Below, one piece after another: positions 32,976 to 40,817 of a stretch of DNA of 40,817 nt. The position numbers and the translations under genes are program-made. The notes below the pieces were generated by a model. It was not told the origin of the DNA. It ran no database searches and saw only the letters and a list, made by a program, of their open reading frames with translations. The first letter of the stretch is position 1. Every line of letters starts with the position of its first letter. The stretch is taken from assembly GCA_001898425.1 (NCBI GenBank), contig MKTV01000055.1:53028-93844 (forward strand), read 5' to 3'. The DNA is from Rhodospirillales bacterium 69-11 (GTDB taxonomy: Bacteria; Pseudomonadota; Alphaproteobacteria; Acetobacterales; Acetobacteraceae).

Positions 32976-34538
32976 ATGCTTCACGACAGTTACGACACGA
33001 TCATCGTCGGCGGCGGTTCCGCCGGCGCCGTCCTCGCCGCCCGCCTCTCCGAGGACCCCTCCCGCCGCGTGCTGCTGCTGGAAGCCGGCCGCGACTTCCG
33101 CTCCGCCGAGACGCCGGACCACATCCGCATCCCCAACCCGATGCGCGCGATCGCCGACGACGACTACCGCTGGCCGAAGCTGCTCGCCCGCCGCACGGAA
33201 ACGCAGGAGCCGAAGCTGCTGTGGCGCGGCCGCGCGATGGGCGGCAGCTCCACCATCAACGGCCAGATCGCAATCCGCGGCGTGCCGGACGATTTCGATC
33301 GCTGGGCGGCGCAGGGCTGCGCCGGCTGGGCCTGGGACGACGTGCTGCCGTATTTCAACAAGCTCGAAACCGACGTGAACTTTCCCGACGCGCCCTGGCA
33401 CGGCGATTCGGGGCCGATCCCGGTCTACCGCGCACCGGTCGACAGCTGGGGGCCCGTCGACCGCGCCGTCCGCGAATCCGCCCTCGCGCTGGATTACCCC
33501 TGGTGCGAGGACCACAACGCGCCGACCGGCACCGGCGTCTCCCCCTACGCGATCAACAGCCGCAACTTCGTCCGCGTTTCCACGAATGACGGGTATCTCG
33601 AGCCGGCGCGCGGCCGGTCCAACCTGACGATCGTCGGGAACGCCCTGGTGGGCGGGCTCAGCTTCGAGGGGAACCGGCCGCACGCCAACGGCGTGTCCGT
33701 CACGATCGGCGGGCAGGTGTTCACGCCGCGCGCCACGCAGGAGGTGATCGTCTGCGCCGGCGCCATCCACACCCCCGCCATCCTGCAGCGTTCGGGCATC
33801 GGGCCCGCCGCCTGGCTGCAGGCGCTAGGCATCCCGGTGGTGGCGGACCGGCCCGTCGGGCAGAACCTGCTCGACCATCCGATCATGGCGCTGACCCTGA
33901 TGCTGCGCGAGGATCGGCAGGTGAGCACCCTCGCCCACCGCCACACCAATTGCTGCCTGCGCTACGGGTCGGGCCTGGCCGGCGCGGGCGAGAACGACAT
34001 GATCATGATCGCCGGGAACCTGGTTTCCCTCGGCGGCGGCGACACCTCCCGCGGGCGGCTCGCCGTCTCGGTCTACCAGGCGTTCAGCCAGGGCACCGTG
34101 CGGATCACCACGCCCGATCCGACCATCGATCCCGCGGTGGACGAGCGCATGCTGTCGGACGAGAGCGACCTGATCCGCATGCGCGACGGCGTCCGCCGCG
34201 CGCGGGAGATCGCGCTGCGGCCGCCGGTGCAGGCGATCACGCACCAGGTCGAATACGGCATGAGTGGCCGCCCGATCACCGAGGAGCTGACCGGCACGGC
34301 GCTCGACGAGTGGCTGTTCGCGGAGTGCTCCGACGCGCAGCACGCGAGCGGGACCTGCCGCATGGGCGCGGCCGGCGATCCGCGCAGCGTGGTCGATCCG
34401 GCGTGCCGGGTGATCGGGGTCAGCGGGCTGCGGGTGGTCGACGCCTCGGTGATGCCCGAGGTGGTGCGGGCGAACACCAACCTCTCCACGATCATGGTGG
34501 CGGAGAAGATCGCCGACACGATCCGGCATGGCGGGTAG
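32976..34538 (+). CDS. GMC family FAD-dependent oxidoreductase (choline/alcohol dehydrogenase-like)
   Basis: A 520-residue flavoenzyme. The N-terminal dinucleotide fold reads DTIIVGGGSAGAVLAARLSE and ends at LLLEAGRD. The GMC signature follows: RGRAMGGSSTINGQIAIRG in outline (key G-G-S-S-x-x-N-G). The C-terminal catalytic pair is H456 in QHASGTCRMG and N500 in RANTNLSTIM, spaced 44 residues as in choline oxidase. It oxidises an alcohol group; the substrate is not predictable from sequence. No signal peptide is visible, so it is probably cytosolic. GAAGG lies about eight bases before the ATG. The neighbouring convergent esterase could release an alcohol for it, but this is only suggestive. Confidence 0.92.
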   Translation: MLHDSYDTIIVGGGSAGAVLAARLSEDPSRRVLLLEAGRDFRSAETPDHIRIPNPMRAIADDDYRWPKLLARRTETQEPKLLWRGRAMGGSSTINGQIAIRGVPDDFDRWAAQGCAGWAWDDVLPYFNKLETDVNFPDAPWHGDSGPIPVYRAPVDSWGPVDRAVRESALALDYPWCEDHNAPTGTGVSPYAINSRNFVRVSTNDGYLEPARGRSNLTIVGNALVGGLSFEGNRPHANGVSVTIGGQVFTPRATQEVIVCAGAIHTPAILQRSGIGPAAWLQALGIPVVADRPVGQNLLDHPIMALTLMLREDRQVSTLAHRHTNCCLRYGSGLAGAGENDMIMIAGNLVSLGGGDTSRGRLAVSVYQAFSQGTVRITTPDPTIDPAVDERMLSDESDLIRMRDGVRRAREIALRPPVQAITHQVEYGMSGRPITEELTGTALDEWLFAECSDAQHASGTCRMGAAGDPRSVVDPACRVIGVSGLRVVDASVMPEVVRANTNLSTIMVAEKIADTIRHGG

Positions 34539-34570
34539 CGGGGGCCGATAGCCGGCGGCGGGCAGCCGAA

Positions 34571-34588
34571 CGGCGATCCGCGTCGCCG
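34571..34588. terminator. Short hairpin between convergent genes
   Basis: CGGCGA and TCGCCG form a 6 bp stem around a 6-base loop in the 94-base gap between the GMC and esterase stops. No U-tract is present on either strand. Confidence 0.25.
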
Positions 34589-34632
34589 GTCGGCACCCGG
34601 ACCGCCGGCACGCTCCCGCCCGCGGCGCCGGG

Positions 34633-36273
34633 TCAGCCCCAGATGGCGCGGGCGATGGAGATCGTGGACGTCTCGGGGGCGATCAGCCCCCCTGGGCCGC
34701 CCAGCACGTTCACCGGCGGCGTCACGTCGGCCAGGGCCTGCCACGGGGCTCCCAGGGCGCCGTCCCGCGCGAAGCGGGCCCAGGCGGTGAGCATGAAGTC
34801 CGACAGGGCGGCGGCATCCGGCCCGTCGCCGCATTTCGGCGCGAAGAACGGATCGGCGTAGGTGCGGAAGACGAACGGGATCTCGGCGGTGTGCGGCACG
34901 CCGTGCGCCGGCGCCACGATCGGATGGGCGAACTCGTAGAGGTAGGTCAACTGCCCGGATGCGGCGTGCCGCACGGCCGCGGTGCGGGCCCGCAGGGTGA
35001 ACACCACGTCGGTATAGATCGCGATCCAGAGCGAGAGCGGGTCGGTCGGCTGCGCGCCGGCCAGCGCCGCATCGGTGTAGGCGCCGATGACCTCCGAGGG
35101 CAGCGTGCGCGATTCGGGGCGGTAGACCTTCATCAGGTCGGCCACCATCCGTTTGAGCTGGTCGGGATTGGTGGGTGGCGTCGGTCCTGGCACGCGGCTG
35201 CCATCCGGCGCGATCAGGTCGTACCAGAAGACGGCCTCCGACCGGGTGGTGCCGATCAGCAGCGGCACCGGCGCGAGCTTGCCGTCGCGCGGCCAGGTCT
35301 TCAGCACGATCCCGTCCAGAACCGGCAGGACCGGCGGGCGCCCGATGCCGCGCACCATTTCGGGGTCGCGCGCCAGGGCGAGTTCCGTCCGGTGCAGCGT
35401 CTCGGCCGGGACGCGCCGCAGGCCGTCCACGGCGACGTCGAGCCGCTTCGCCAAGGCCTCGGCATAGGCGGCGGCGGTCGCGGGTTCGGGGAAGGCCGGC
35501 GCTCCGTGCAGCGAGCCGCTCTCGATGATCGCGCGATGCAACAGGCCGGCGTGACGCGGATCCTGCGCGATCGAGGCGACGGAGGATCCGCCGGCCGACT
35601 GGCCGAACAGCGTGACGCGGCCGGGATCGCCGCCGAAGGCCGCGATGTTGGCCTGGACCCAGCGCAGGGCCGCGATCTGGTCCTGCAGTCCCCAATTGGC
35701 GAAGGTGCCGGTCTCGGGGTCGGCGAGGGCCGGATGGGCAAGCCAGCCCAGCGCGCCCAGCCGGTAGTTGAGCGTGACCACCACCACGTCGCCGCGCGCC
35801 GCGAGCGCCGACCCGATCGTGCCGGCCGCATCGCCACGCCCGGTGCGCCAGGCGCCACCATGCAGCCACACCATCACGGGCCGCCGCCCCTCGGTGTCGG
35901 GCGTCCAGACGTTCAGGAACAGACAGTCCTCGGCCTGCGGCGACGCGCCCTCGTAGAGCCAGGCCGCGGGCCCGCCCAGGGTCTGGATCGAGGCCGCGCC
36001 CGGCTGCGACGCATCCCGTGGTTCAGTCCATCGGGCCGGTGGACGAGGCGAGGCATAGCGCAACGGACCGACCGGCGGCGCGGCGTAGGGGATGCCGAGG
36101 AAGGCCGAGACGTCATCCGCCCGCGTGCCCCGGACGGGCCCGGTGGCGGTGTCCACAACCGGGGAGTCCTTCGCAGAGGTCCCGGACTCCGATGACTGGG
36201 CCATGGCTCCTCCGATCGGCGGGAGTGCGGCGCACAAGCCGCCCGCGAGGATGGAGCGGCGGTTCAGCGGCAT
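34633..36273 (-). CDS. Type-B carboxylesterase/lipase family protein
   Basis: A 546-residue alpha/beta hydrolase. The N terminus MPLNRRSILAGGLCAALPPI looks like a signal peptide with a twin-arginine pair (NRRSILAGG), so export is likely. The type-B features are FLGIPYAAPPVGPLRY (about 58-73), the oxyanion segment HGGAW (138-142) and the nucleophile S226 in GQSAGGSS. The His is in the PAHGVPHTAEIPFVF region. The EDCLFLNVW motif is also present. It hydrolyses carboxylic esters or carbamates outside the cytoplasm. Its start overlaps the MBL gene's region by a single base (36273), but that gene ends there on the same strand, so the two may be co-transcribed. Confidence 0.93.
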   Translation of the reverse strand: MPLNRRSILAGGLCAALPPIGGAMAQSSESGTSAKDSPVVDTATGPVRGTRADDVSAFLGIPYAAPPVGPLRYASPRPPARWTEPRDASQPGAASIQTLGGPAAWLYEGASPQAEDCLFLNVWTPDTEGRRPVMVWLHGGAWRTGRGDAAGTIGSALAARGDVVVVTLNYRLGALGWLAHPALADPETGTFANWGLQDQIAALRWVQANIAAFGGDPGRVTLFGQSAGGSSVASIAQDPRHAGLLHRAIIESGSLHGAPAFPEPATAAAYAEALAKRLDVAVDGLRRVPAETLHRTELALARDPEMVRGIGRPPVLPVLDGIVLKTWPRDGKLAPVPLLIGTTRSEAVFWYDLIAPDGSRVPGPTPPTNPDQLKRMVADLMKVYRPESRTLPSEVIGAYTDAALAGAQPTDPLSLWIAIYTDVVFTLRARTAAVRHAASGQLTYLYEFAHPIVAPAHGVPHTAEIPFVFRTYADPFFAPKCGDGPDAAALSDFMLTAWARFARDGALGAPWQALADVTPPVNVLGGPGGLIAPETSTISIARAIWG

Positions 36274-37070
36274 CAGGCGGCCTCCAGCTCGAGCACCATG
36301 CCATCATAGCCAGGCTCCACCCCGGCCGGCAGGTTAGCGTTCAGCCATGCCCAGTCCATGTCGGTGCCCATATGGGTCAGGATGGTGCGGCGGGGACGCA
36401 GGCGGTCCACCCATTCGAGCACGAGCGCCAGATGCGCGTGGGTCCAATGTGGCCCCTCTCGCAGGAAGCAATCGACGACCCAGGTCTCGATGCCGGCGAG
36501 TGCCGCGAAGGCGGGTTCCTCCAGCTTCACCACGTCGGTGGAGTAGGCGAAGCGGCCGATGCGCAGGCCAAGGGTCTCGACCCGGCCGTGGTCCTGGGAG
36601 AACAGGGTGACGTCCATTCCCGCGATGCGGACCGTCTCGCCCGGCGCGACCGGCTGCGGCGCCAGCACCGGCCGGAAGAAGCCGGGCGGCTGCCAGGGCT
36701 TGAAGGCGTAGCCGAAGCGGCGGGTCAGCTCGTCCAGGGTGGTGGGCGTCGCGTAGGCTTGCAGCGGGCGATCGATGATCCGGTTGAGGATGCGGATGTC
36801 GTCCATCCCGACGATGTGGTCGGCATGGGCATGGGTGAACAGCACGGCGTCGACCCGCGGCACCCGGCAGTCCAGGAGCTGGTTGCGCATGTCGGGTGAG
36901 GTATCGACCAGAAGCCGCTGACCATCCTCGGATTCGATCACGATGGACGTGCGGGTGCGCCGGTTGCGCGGTTCGTTCGGATCGCAGACGCCCCAATCGC
37001 CGGCGCCGTCCGCGCCGCCCAGCATCGGCACCCCGGCCGAGGCCCCGGTGCCGAGCAGGACGACTTTCAT
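36273..37070 (-). CDS. MBL-fold metal-dependent hydrolase, PhnP-like
   Basis: A 265-residue metallo-beta-lactamase fold protein. It starts MKVVLLGTGASAGVPMLGG and the metal motif is THAHADHIVGMDDIR (H-x-H-x-D-H), with a later SQDHG and THMGTDMDW supplying further ligands. The early CDPNEPRNRRTRTSIVIE strand is typical of the PhnP/RNase Z-like group, which includes phosphodiesterases acting on cyclic phosphates. The longer open frame to 37673 overlaps tatD and is not real. Its ATG overlaps the tatD stop by four bases, and the holB-metG-tatD-MBL order is common in alphaproteobacteria. Substrate unknown; no C-P lyase genes are near. Confidence 0.9.
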   Translation of the reverse strand: MKVVLLGTGASAGVPMLGGADGAGDWGVCDPNEPRNRRTRTSIVIESEDGQRLLVDTSPDMRNQLLDCRVPRVDAVLFTHAHADHIVGMDDIRILNRIIDRPLQAYATPTTLDELTRRFGYAFKPWQPPGFFRPVLAPQPVAPGETVRIAGMDVTLFSQDHGRVETLGLRIGRFAYSTDVVKLEEPAFAALAGIETWVVDCFLREGPHWTHAHLALVLEWVDRLRPRRTILTHMGTDMDWAWLNANLPAGVEPGYDGMVLELEAA

Positions 37071-37840
37071 GCGGCCTTCCGGAAGAGGCGGCGGAAATTG
37101 GTGGTGGTGAGGTCGGCGAGCGCCTCCGGGGTCAGCCCGCGCAAGTCGGCCAGCACCTTGGCAGTGTGCGCGACATAGGCCGGCTCGTTGCGCTTGCCCC
37201 GGAAGGGCACCGGCGCGAGGTAGGGCGCGTCGGTTTCGACGAGCAGCCGATCGAGCGGAACGTCGCGCGCGATGTCCCTGAGTTCGCTGGATTTGGGGAA
37301 GGTGAGAATGCCCGAGAAGCTGAGGAAGCCGCCCAGGGCGAGTGCCGCCTCGGCGAGGCCGCGTCCCGAGGAGAAGCAATGCAGCAGGAAGGCGAAGTCG
37401 CCGCCCTCCTCCCGTTCGGTGCGCAGGATCGTGGCGATGTCCTCGTCGGCGTCGCGGGCGTGGATGGCGAGCGGCACCCCGGCGAGCCGCGCCGCGCGGA
37501 TATGGGCGCGGAAATTGTCCGCCTGAACGTCGCGCGGGGCCTTGTCGTAGAAGTAGTCGAGGCCGGACTCGCCGATCCCGATGACCTTCGGGTGTTCGGC
37601 CATGGCGGCGAGGGTCTCCGGGGTGGGAACCGGCGCCTCGGCCGCGTGGTGCGGATGGACGCCGATCGTGCACCAGAGGTTCGGGTGCGCCTCCGCCATG
37701 GATGGGAGGATCGCCGACTGCGCGAGGGTCGTGCCGATGGTGACCAGCTCTCCCACACCGGCCTCGGCCGCGCGGGCGAGCACGGCCGGGAGCTCCATCG
37801 GCGTGTAGTAGTCCAGGTGGCAGTGAGAGTCGATCAGCAT
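37067..37840 (-). CDS. tatD: TatD family metal-dependent hydrolase/deoxyribonuclease
   Basis: A 257-residue TIM-barrel enzyme. Metal ligands are seen in order: H6 and H8 in IDSHCHLDYY, E in GIGESGLDYFYD, H in LAIHARDADED, H in FLLHCFSSG and D in LLVETDAPYLAPVP. TatD-type proteins are 3'-5' exonucleases acting on single-stranded DNA or RNA and in some cases D-aminoacyl-tRNA-like or other substrates. It overlaps the MBL gene by four bases and follows metG across a 287-base gap that holds repeats, so it may have its own promoter. Confidence 0.93.
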   Translation of the reverse strand: MLIDSHCHLDYYTPMELPAVLARAAEAGVGELVTIGTTLAQSAILPSMAEAHPNLWCTIGVHPHHAAEAPVPTPETLAAMAEHPKVIGIGESGLDYFYDKAPRDVQADNFRAHIRAARLAGVPLAIHARDADEDIATILRTEREEGGDFAFLLHCFSSGRGLAEAALALGGFLSFSGILTFPKSSELRDIARDVPLDRLLVETDAPYLAPVPFRGKRNEPAYVAHTAKVLADLRGLTPEALADLTTTNFRRLFRKAA

Positions 37841-37898
37841 CAGTGGGTTATCTCTGCGTGCTCAAGTGAGACCGTAGGTCGCGTGCAAGGTCGTCGTC

Positions 37899-37927
37899 GT
37901 GGATGGCCGCCCTTCGGCGGCCATGAC
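37899..37927 (-). repeat. REP-like palindrome, copy 7 (divergent)
   Basis: GTGGATGGCCGCC then CTTC then GGCGGCCATGAC. It has the same GGATGG...CCATGAC frame as copy 3 but a shorter GGCCGCC stem. Confidence 0.55.
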
Positions 37928-38000
37928 ACGGGGAAAGCCCGCGTCGCGACACAGGGAGAGCCGGTGTCGCGACAAACACGGGGAAAGCCCGCGTCACGAC
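37926..38000. repeat. Three tandem 25 bp units
   Basis: Units at 37926, 37951 and 37976. The outer two, beginning ACACGGGGAAAGCCCGCGTC, differ at a single base; the middle one (ACAGGGAGAGCCGGTGTCGC start) is diverged. The array is enclosed by two inverted REP-like palindromes. Confidence 0.65.
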
Positions 38001-38027
38001 AGACACCGAGCGGGCGCCTGCCTTCGT

Positions 38028-38057
38028 GTCATGGCCGGGCTTGGCCCGGCCATCCAC
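38028..38057 (+). repeat. REP-like palindrome, copy 8
   Basis: TCATGGCCGGGC then TTGG then CCCGGCCATCCACG. Opposite in orientation to copy 7, about 100 bases away. Confidence 0.65.
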
Positions 38058-38127
38058 GACTGCACCGCTCCCCACTCGCGGCATGCCGTCCCACGCTCGG
38101 TCATCGATGCCGGTCCAGGCGTCCCCA

Positions 38128-39663
38128 TCAGGCCGCCGGCTCGACATAGCGGGGGAAGACGCCCTGAGGCGGCGGCAGCGCCTCGCCGTCATCCAGCGGC
38201 ACCGACAGCCCCTCCAACCCGCGCCGGTCCGACGCGACGCCCAGCTGGTCGAGCATGCGGGACATGGAGTCGGGCATGAAGGGCTGCAGCACCGTCGCGA
38301 CCGCGCGCAGCGTGTCCAGCAGCACGCGCAGCACCTCGCCCATCCGCGCCTTGTCGGTCTTGTTCAGCGCCCAGGGCGCCTGCCGGTCGATATAGCCGTT
38401 CGCAGCGCGGATGACCTTCCACACCTCCTCGAGCGCCTCGTTGAAGGTCTGGCGGTCCATGTGCGCCTCGACCGCCGCCGGGAGCCCCTGGGCGGCGGAG
38501 AGCAACGCAGCATCGTCCTCGCTCGCCGCGCCGCGGGCGGGGCGCGCGCCGCCGCAATTCCGCGCCACCAGCGACAGCGTCCGCTGCGCCAGGTTGCCGA
38601 GGTCGTTCGCCAGCTCGACGTTGATCCGGCTGATGATCGCCTGGTGGCTGATCGAGCCGTCCGCGCCGAACGGCTTCTCCCGCATCAGGAAGTAGCGGAT
38701 CTGGTCCAGGCCGAACGTGTCCACGAGCTTGCGGGGCTCGATCACGTTCCCCAGCGACTTCGACATCTTCTCGCCGTCGACGACCCACCAGCCGTTGGAG
38801 GTCACCCGCTTCGGCACGGGCAATCCCGCCGACATCAGGAAGGCCGGCCAGTAGACTGCATGGAAACGGATGATGTCCTTGCCCACGAAATGCAGGTCGG
38901 CCGGCCAGTAATGCCAGCGCGGCGCGGCCTCGTCGGGGAAGCCGCAGGCCGTGACGTAATTGTTCAGCGCGTCGAGCCAGACATACATCACGTGGCCCGG
39001 CGCGTCCGGCACCGGGATGCCCCAGTTGAACGTGGTCCGGCTGATCGAGAGGTCCAGCAGCCCGCCGCGGACAAAGCTCATGACCTCGTTGCGGCGCGAG
39101 GACGGGGCGATGAACTCCGGATGGTCCTCGTAGAACTTCAGCAGCCGGTCCTGCCAGGCGGAGAGGCGGAAGAAGTAGGAGGGCTCGCGCACCCATTCCA
39201 CCGGTGCGCCCGAGGGCGCGACCTTGGTGCCGTCCGGCCGCGTGGTGAGTTCGGCCTCGTCGTAGAAGGCTTCGTCCCGGACGGCGTACCAGCCCTCGTA
39301 ATGGCCCAGGTAGATGTCTCCGGCCGCGGCGATCCGCTTCCACAACTCGGTGCAGGAGATCTTGTGCCGCTCCTCCGTCGTGCGGATGAAGTCGTCGTAC
39401 GAGATCCCCATGACGCGCGCCATGTCCTTGAAGTCGGCGGCGATCCTGTCGACGAAGCTCTGCGGATCGAGGCCCGCGTCGGCGGCGGCCTTCTCCACCT
39501 TCTGCCCGTGCTCGTCGGTGCCGGTCAGGAAGAACACCTCATGGCCCTGCAGCCGCTTCCAGCGCGCCATCACGTCCGCCGCGACCGAGGTGTAGGCGTG
39601 GCCGATATGCGGTGCGCCATTCACGTAGTAGATCGGGGTCGTGATGTAGAAGCTTCGTGTCAT
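38128..39663 (-). CDS. metG: Methionyl-tRNA synthetase
   Basis: A 511-residue class I synthetase that charges tRNA-Met. The HIGH motif is in GAPHIGHAYT (about residues 16-25) and the KMSKS motif is KMSKSLGNVIEP near residue 297. FLTGTDEHGQKVEKAA, YEGWYAVRDEAFYDE and the anticodon-binding helix WKVIRAANGYIDRQAPW are also seen. The connective peptide has no Cys knuckle (AVRDEAF where zinc forms have CxxC), and there is no C-terminal EMAP-like domain, so this is the short zinc-free form. The ATG at 39663 begins MTRSFYITTPIYYVNG; the upstream extension is repeat-derived. The spacer to holB is a 30 bp duplication. Confidence 0.96.
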   Translation of the reverse strand: MTRSFYITTPIYYVNGAPHIGHAYTSVAADVMARWKRLQGHEVFFLTGTDEHGQKVEKAAADAGLDPQSFVDRIAADFKDMARVMGISYDDFIRTTEERHKISCTELWKRIAAAGDIYLGHYEGWYAVRDEAFYDEAELTTRPDGTKVAPSGAPVEWVREPSYFFRLSAWQDRLLKFYEDHPEFIAPSSRRNEVMSFVRGGLLDLSISRTTFNWGIPVPDAPGHVMYVWLDALNNYVTACGFPDEAAPRWHYWPADLHFVGKDIIRFHAVYWPAFLMSAGLPVPKRVTSNGWWVVDGEKMSKSLGNVIEPRKLVDTFGLDQIRYFLMREKPFGADGSISHQAIISRINVELANDLGNLAQRTLSLVARNCGGARPARGAASEDDAALLSAAQGLPAAVEAHMDRQTFNEALEEVWKVIRAANGYIDRQAPWALNKTDKARMGEVLRVLLDTLRAVATVLQPFMPDSMSRMLDQLGVASDRRGLEGLSVPLDDGEALPPPQGVFPRYVEPAA

Positions 39664-39664
39664 T

Positions 39665-39724
39665 GGATTTTCCGAGTTCGGCGTGCCACGCCGGAAATTT
39701 TCCGAGTTCGGCGTGTCATGCCGG
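39665..39724. repeat. Two tandem 30 bp units between holB and metG
   Basis: Both units contain ATTTTCCGAGTTCGGCGTG at an exact 30-base offset (39667 and 39697), with four or five differences. Unit 2 contains the holB stop codon (39716-39718); unit 1 ends two bases before the metG ATG. Unit 1 also has GGCGTGCCACGCC, a hairpin-forming palindrome 17 bases before the start codon. Confidence 0.75.
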
Positions 39725-40732
39725 GTTGCCTGCCAGCATGGCGAGGCCGGCAACGATCGCCTGGCGCTTGTCCAGCGCGAAGCGTTCGGTTTCGTCCTGC
39801 AGCCGTGTCAGCGCGTGCCACAGCTCGCCCCAGGCATCAAGCGGGCGCAAGGCGGCGAGCCGCGCCTGATCGGGATCCGCCCGGCCGCGGGCCGCTTCCC
39901 GCACCGCTGCGGCGATGCCGGCGCGGAGCAGGTCCATGAACGTGCCGAACCCGCTCTCGCTGCGACCCAGCGCGTCGGCCACCTCGTAGCCCTTGGTCGC
40001 CGGGAGGTCGGGAAGTGCGCCCAGCACCTGGTCCACCAGGGTGGCGATGGCCAGGCCCTCCTCTTCCGCGAGCAGCAGGGCGCGGCCGGGGGCGCCCTCG
40101 GCCAGCGTGACCAGCCGGCCGCGCTCGAGGTCGGGCAGTTCGGGGACGTACTGGGCGAGCAGCTGGCCCATGTCGGCGTCCGTCAGCGGGGAGAGCCGCA
40201 AGCGGCGGCAGCGGCTGCGGATCGTGGGGAGCAGCCGGCCGGGGGCGCTGCACACCAGCAGCAGGATGGCGCGGGGCGGCGGTTCCTCCAGCACCTTCAG
40301 CAGGGCGTTGGCCGAGGCCTGGTTCAGCTCCTCCGCCCCGTCGACGATCACGACGCGCCAGCCGCCTTCGGCCGGGGTGAGCGACATGAAGCCGTTGATC
40401 TTGCGGACGTCCTCGACCGCGATCTGGGTGCGCATGCGCTTGCGCTTGGGATCGTAGGCGCGCTCGACGGTCAGCAGGTCGGCATGCGAGCCGGCGGCGA
40501 TGCGGCGGAACACGGGGTGGGCGGGGTCCATGGCCAGGCTCTCGCCGGGCGTTCCGCCGGCCAGCAGGCGGCGCGCGAACCGGTAGGCGAGCGTCGCCTT
40601 GCCCACGCCCTCGGGCCCGGTGATCAGCCAAGCATGGTGCAGGCGACCGGCGGCGAGCGCCCCGGCCAGCGTCGCCTCGGCCTCGGCGTGGCCGAGCAGG
40701 AGGGGATTGGCGCGGGGATCGGGGGCGGGCAT
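39716..40732 (-). CDS. holB: DNA polymerase III delta' subunit
   Basis: A 338-residue AAA+ clamp-loader subunit. It opens with PLLLGHAEAEATLAGALAAGRLHHAW, then the P-loop GPEGVGKATLAYRFAR (about 39-54), VVIVDGAEELNQASANALLK (Walker B region and the N-A-L-L-K-x-L-E-E-P-P motif) and CSAPGRLLPTIRSRCRRL (SRC motif). Delta' is a stator of the clamp loader that opens the beta ring. No zinc Cys cluster is obvious. The ATG at 40732 is followed directly by MPAPDPRANP. It is followed by metG after 52 bases. tmk often stands upstream in this order but cannot be recognised in the 85 bases left. Confidence 0.94.
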   Translation of the reverse strand: MPAPDPRANPLLLGHAEAEATLAGALAAGRLHHAWLITGPEGVGKATLAYRFARRLLAGGTPGESLAMDPAHPVFRRIAAGSHADLLTVERAYDPKRKRMRTQIAVEDVRKINGFMSLTPAEGGWRVVIVDGAEELNQASANALLKVLEEPPPRAILLLVCSAPGRLLPTIRSRCRRLRLSPLTDADMGQLLAQYVPELPDLERGRLVTLAEGAPGRALLLAEEEGLAIATLVDQVLGALPDLPATKGYEVADALGRSESGFGTFMDLLRAGIAAAVREAARGRADPDQARLAALRPLDAWGELWHALTRLQDETERFALDKRQAIVAGLAMLAGNPA

Positions 40733-40738
40733 GCGGGG

Positions 40739-40744
40739 AGTATA
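40739..40744 (-). promoter_or_regulatory. Possible -10 element of holB
   Basis: TATACT on the minus strand ends six bases before the holB ATG, so a transcript from it would start at or within a base or two of the start codon (leaderless). The matching -35 is poor, and the upstream gene is not visible. Confidence 0.25.
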
Positions 40745-40817
40745 GCCGAAGCCGTGCGGGCGCCGGCATCCCTGTCGGCACCACCGCTGGCGCGTGTGGT
40801 CCTTGCCCTCCCCTTCG

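Noticed and set aside
32976-36273. GMC oxidoreductase and esterase as one catabolic system
   Set aside because: They are convergent, only the GMC protein lacks a signal peptide, and no shared substrate is visible; kept as a remark only.
40733-40817. 3' end of tmk upstream of holB
   Set aside because: All three minus-strand frames are open but none resembles the Tmk C terminus; too short to decide.

Overview
The window is very GC-rich, densely packed DNA from an alphaproteobacterium. The gene orders tolC-popZ-valS and holB-metG-tatD-MBL hydrolase, an AcpXL-type acyl carrier protein operon and a MetA-family acyltransferase all point that way. The base composition and the many ABC and MFS transporters suggest Rhodospirillales, possibly Acetobacteraceae; that rank is inference, as no rRNA or other marker is present. 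I place 38 protein genes, one cut by the left edge. I see no tRNA, rRNA, CRISPR array, phage or transposase.

Layout. 1-6.2 kb: an oligopeptide-type ABC operon running off the left edge, a small FitA/VapC-type toxin-antitoxin pair, an ABC operon of the nitrate/taurine/NMT1 type, and a beta-hydroxyacid dehydrogenase. 6.6-11.6 kb: a complete branched-chain amino acid-type ABC operon, livK-livH-livMG-livF, in which the second permease and first ATPase are fused. 11.8-17.3 kb: an ABC-F protein (Uup type), two small genes (YbjQ family and a membrane protein), a DHA2 drug exporter, a MAPEG protein and accA. 17.4-21.7 kb: two regulator-controlled units, TetR with a divergent MFS transporter and MarR with a divergent NTF2-like protein, each with a pair of clear inverted-repeat operators; a third MFS gene follows. 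21.7-22.5 kb is non-coding and repeat-rich. 22.5-27.3 kb: tolC-popZ-valS. 27.8-32.8 kb: an operon of acpXL, a FabZ-like dehydratase, two ketosynthase-fold proteins, an SDR reductase and metA. 33-36.3 kb: a GMC oxidoreductase and a convergent type-B carboxylesterase. 36.3-40.7 kb: the housekeeping cluster holB-metG-tatD-MBL hydrolase.

The most interesting biology is in two places. First, in the acpXL operon the upstream ketosynthase-like protein has lost the active-site Cys (Glu instead), one catalytic His and the Lys, while its partner keeps them all. This looks like a KS plus chain-length-factor pair serving a long-chain acyl-ACP, with dehydratase and reductase alongside but no enoyl reductase. 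Second, the non-coding DNA is unusually structured. A dispersed REP-like palindrome occurs eight times in three gaps. A roughly 290 bp element bounded by 50 bp inverted repeats looks like a MITE. Short tandem arrays of unrelated units (16, 17, 18, 20, 25 and 30 bp) sit at six gene boundaries, three of them running through a stop codon.
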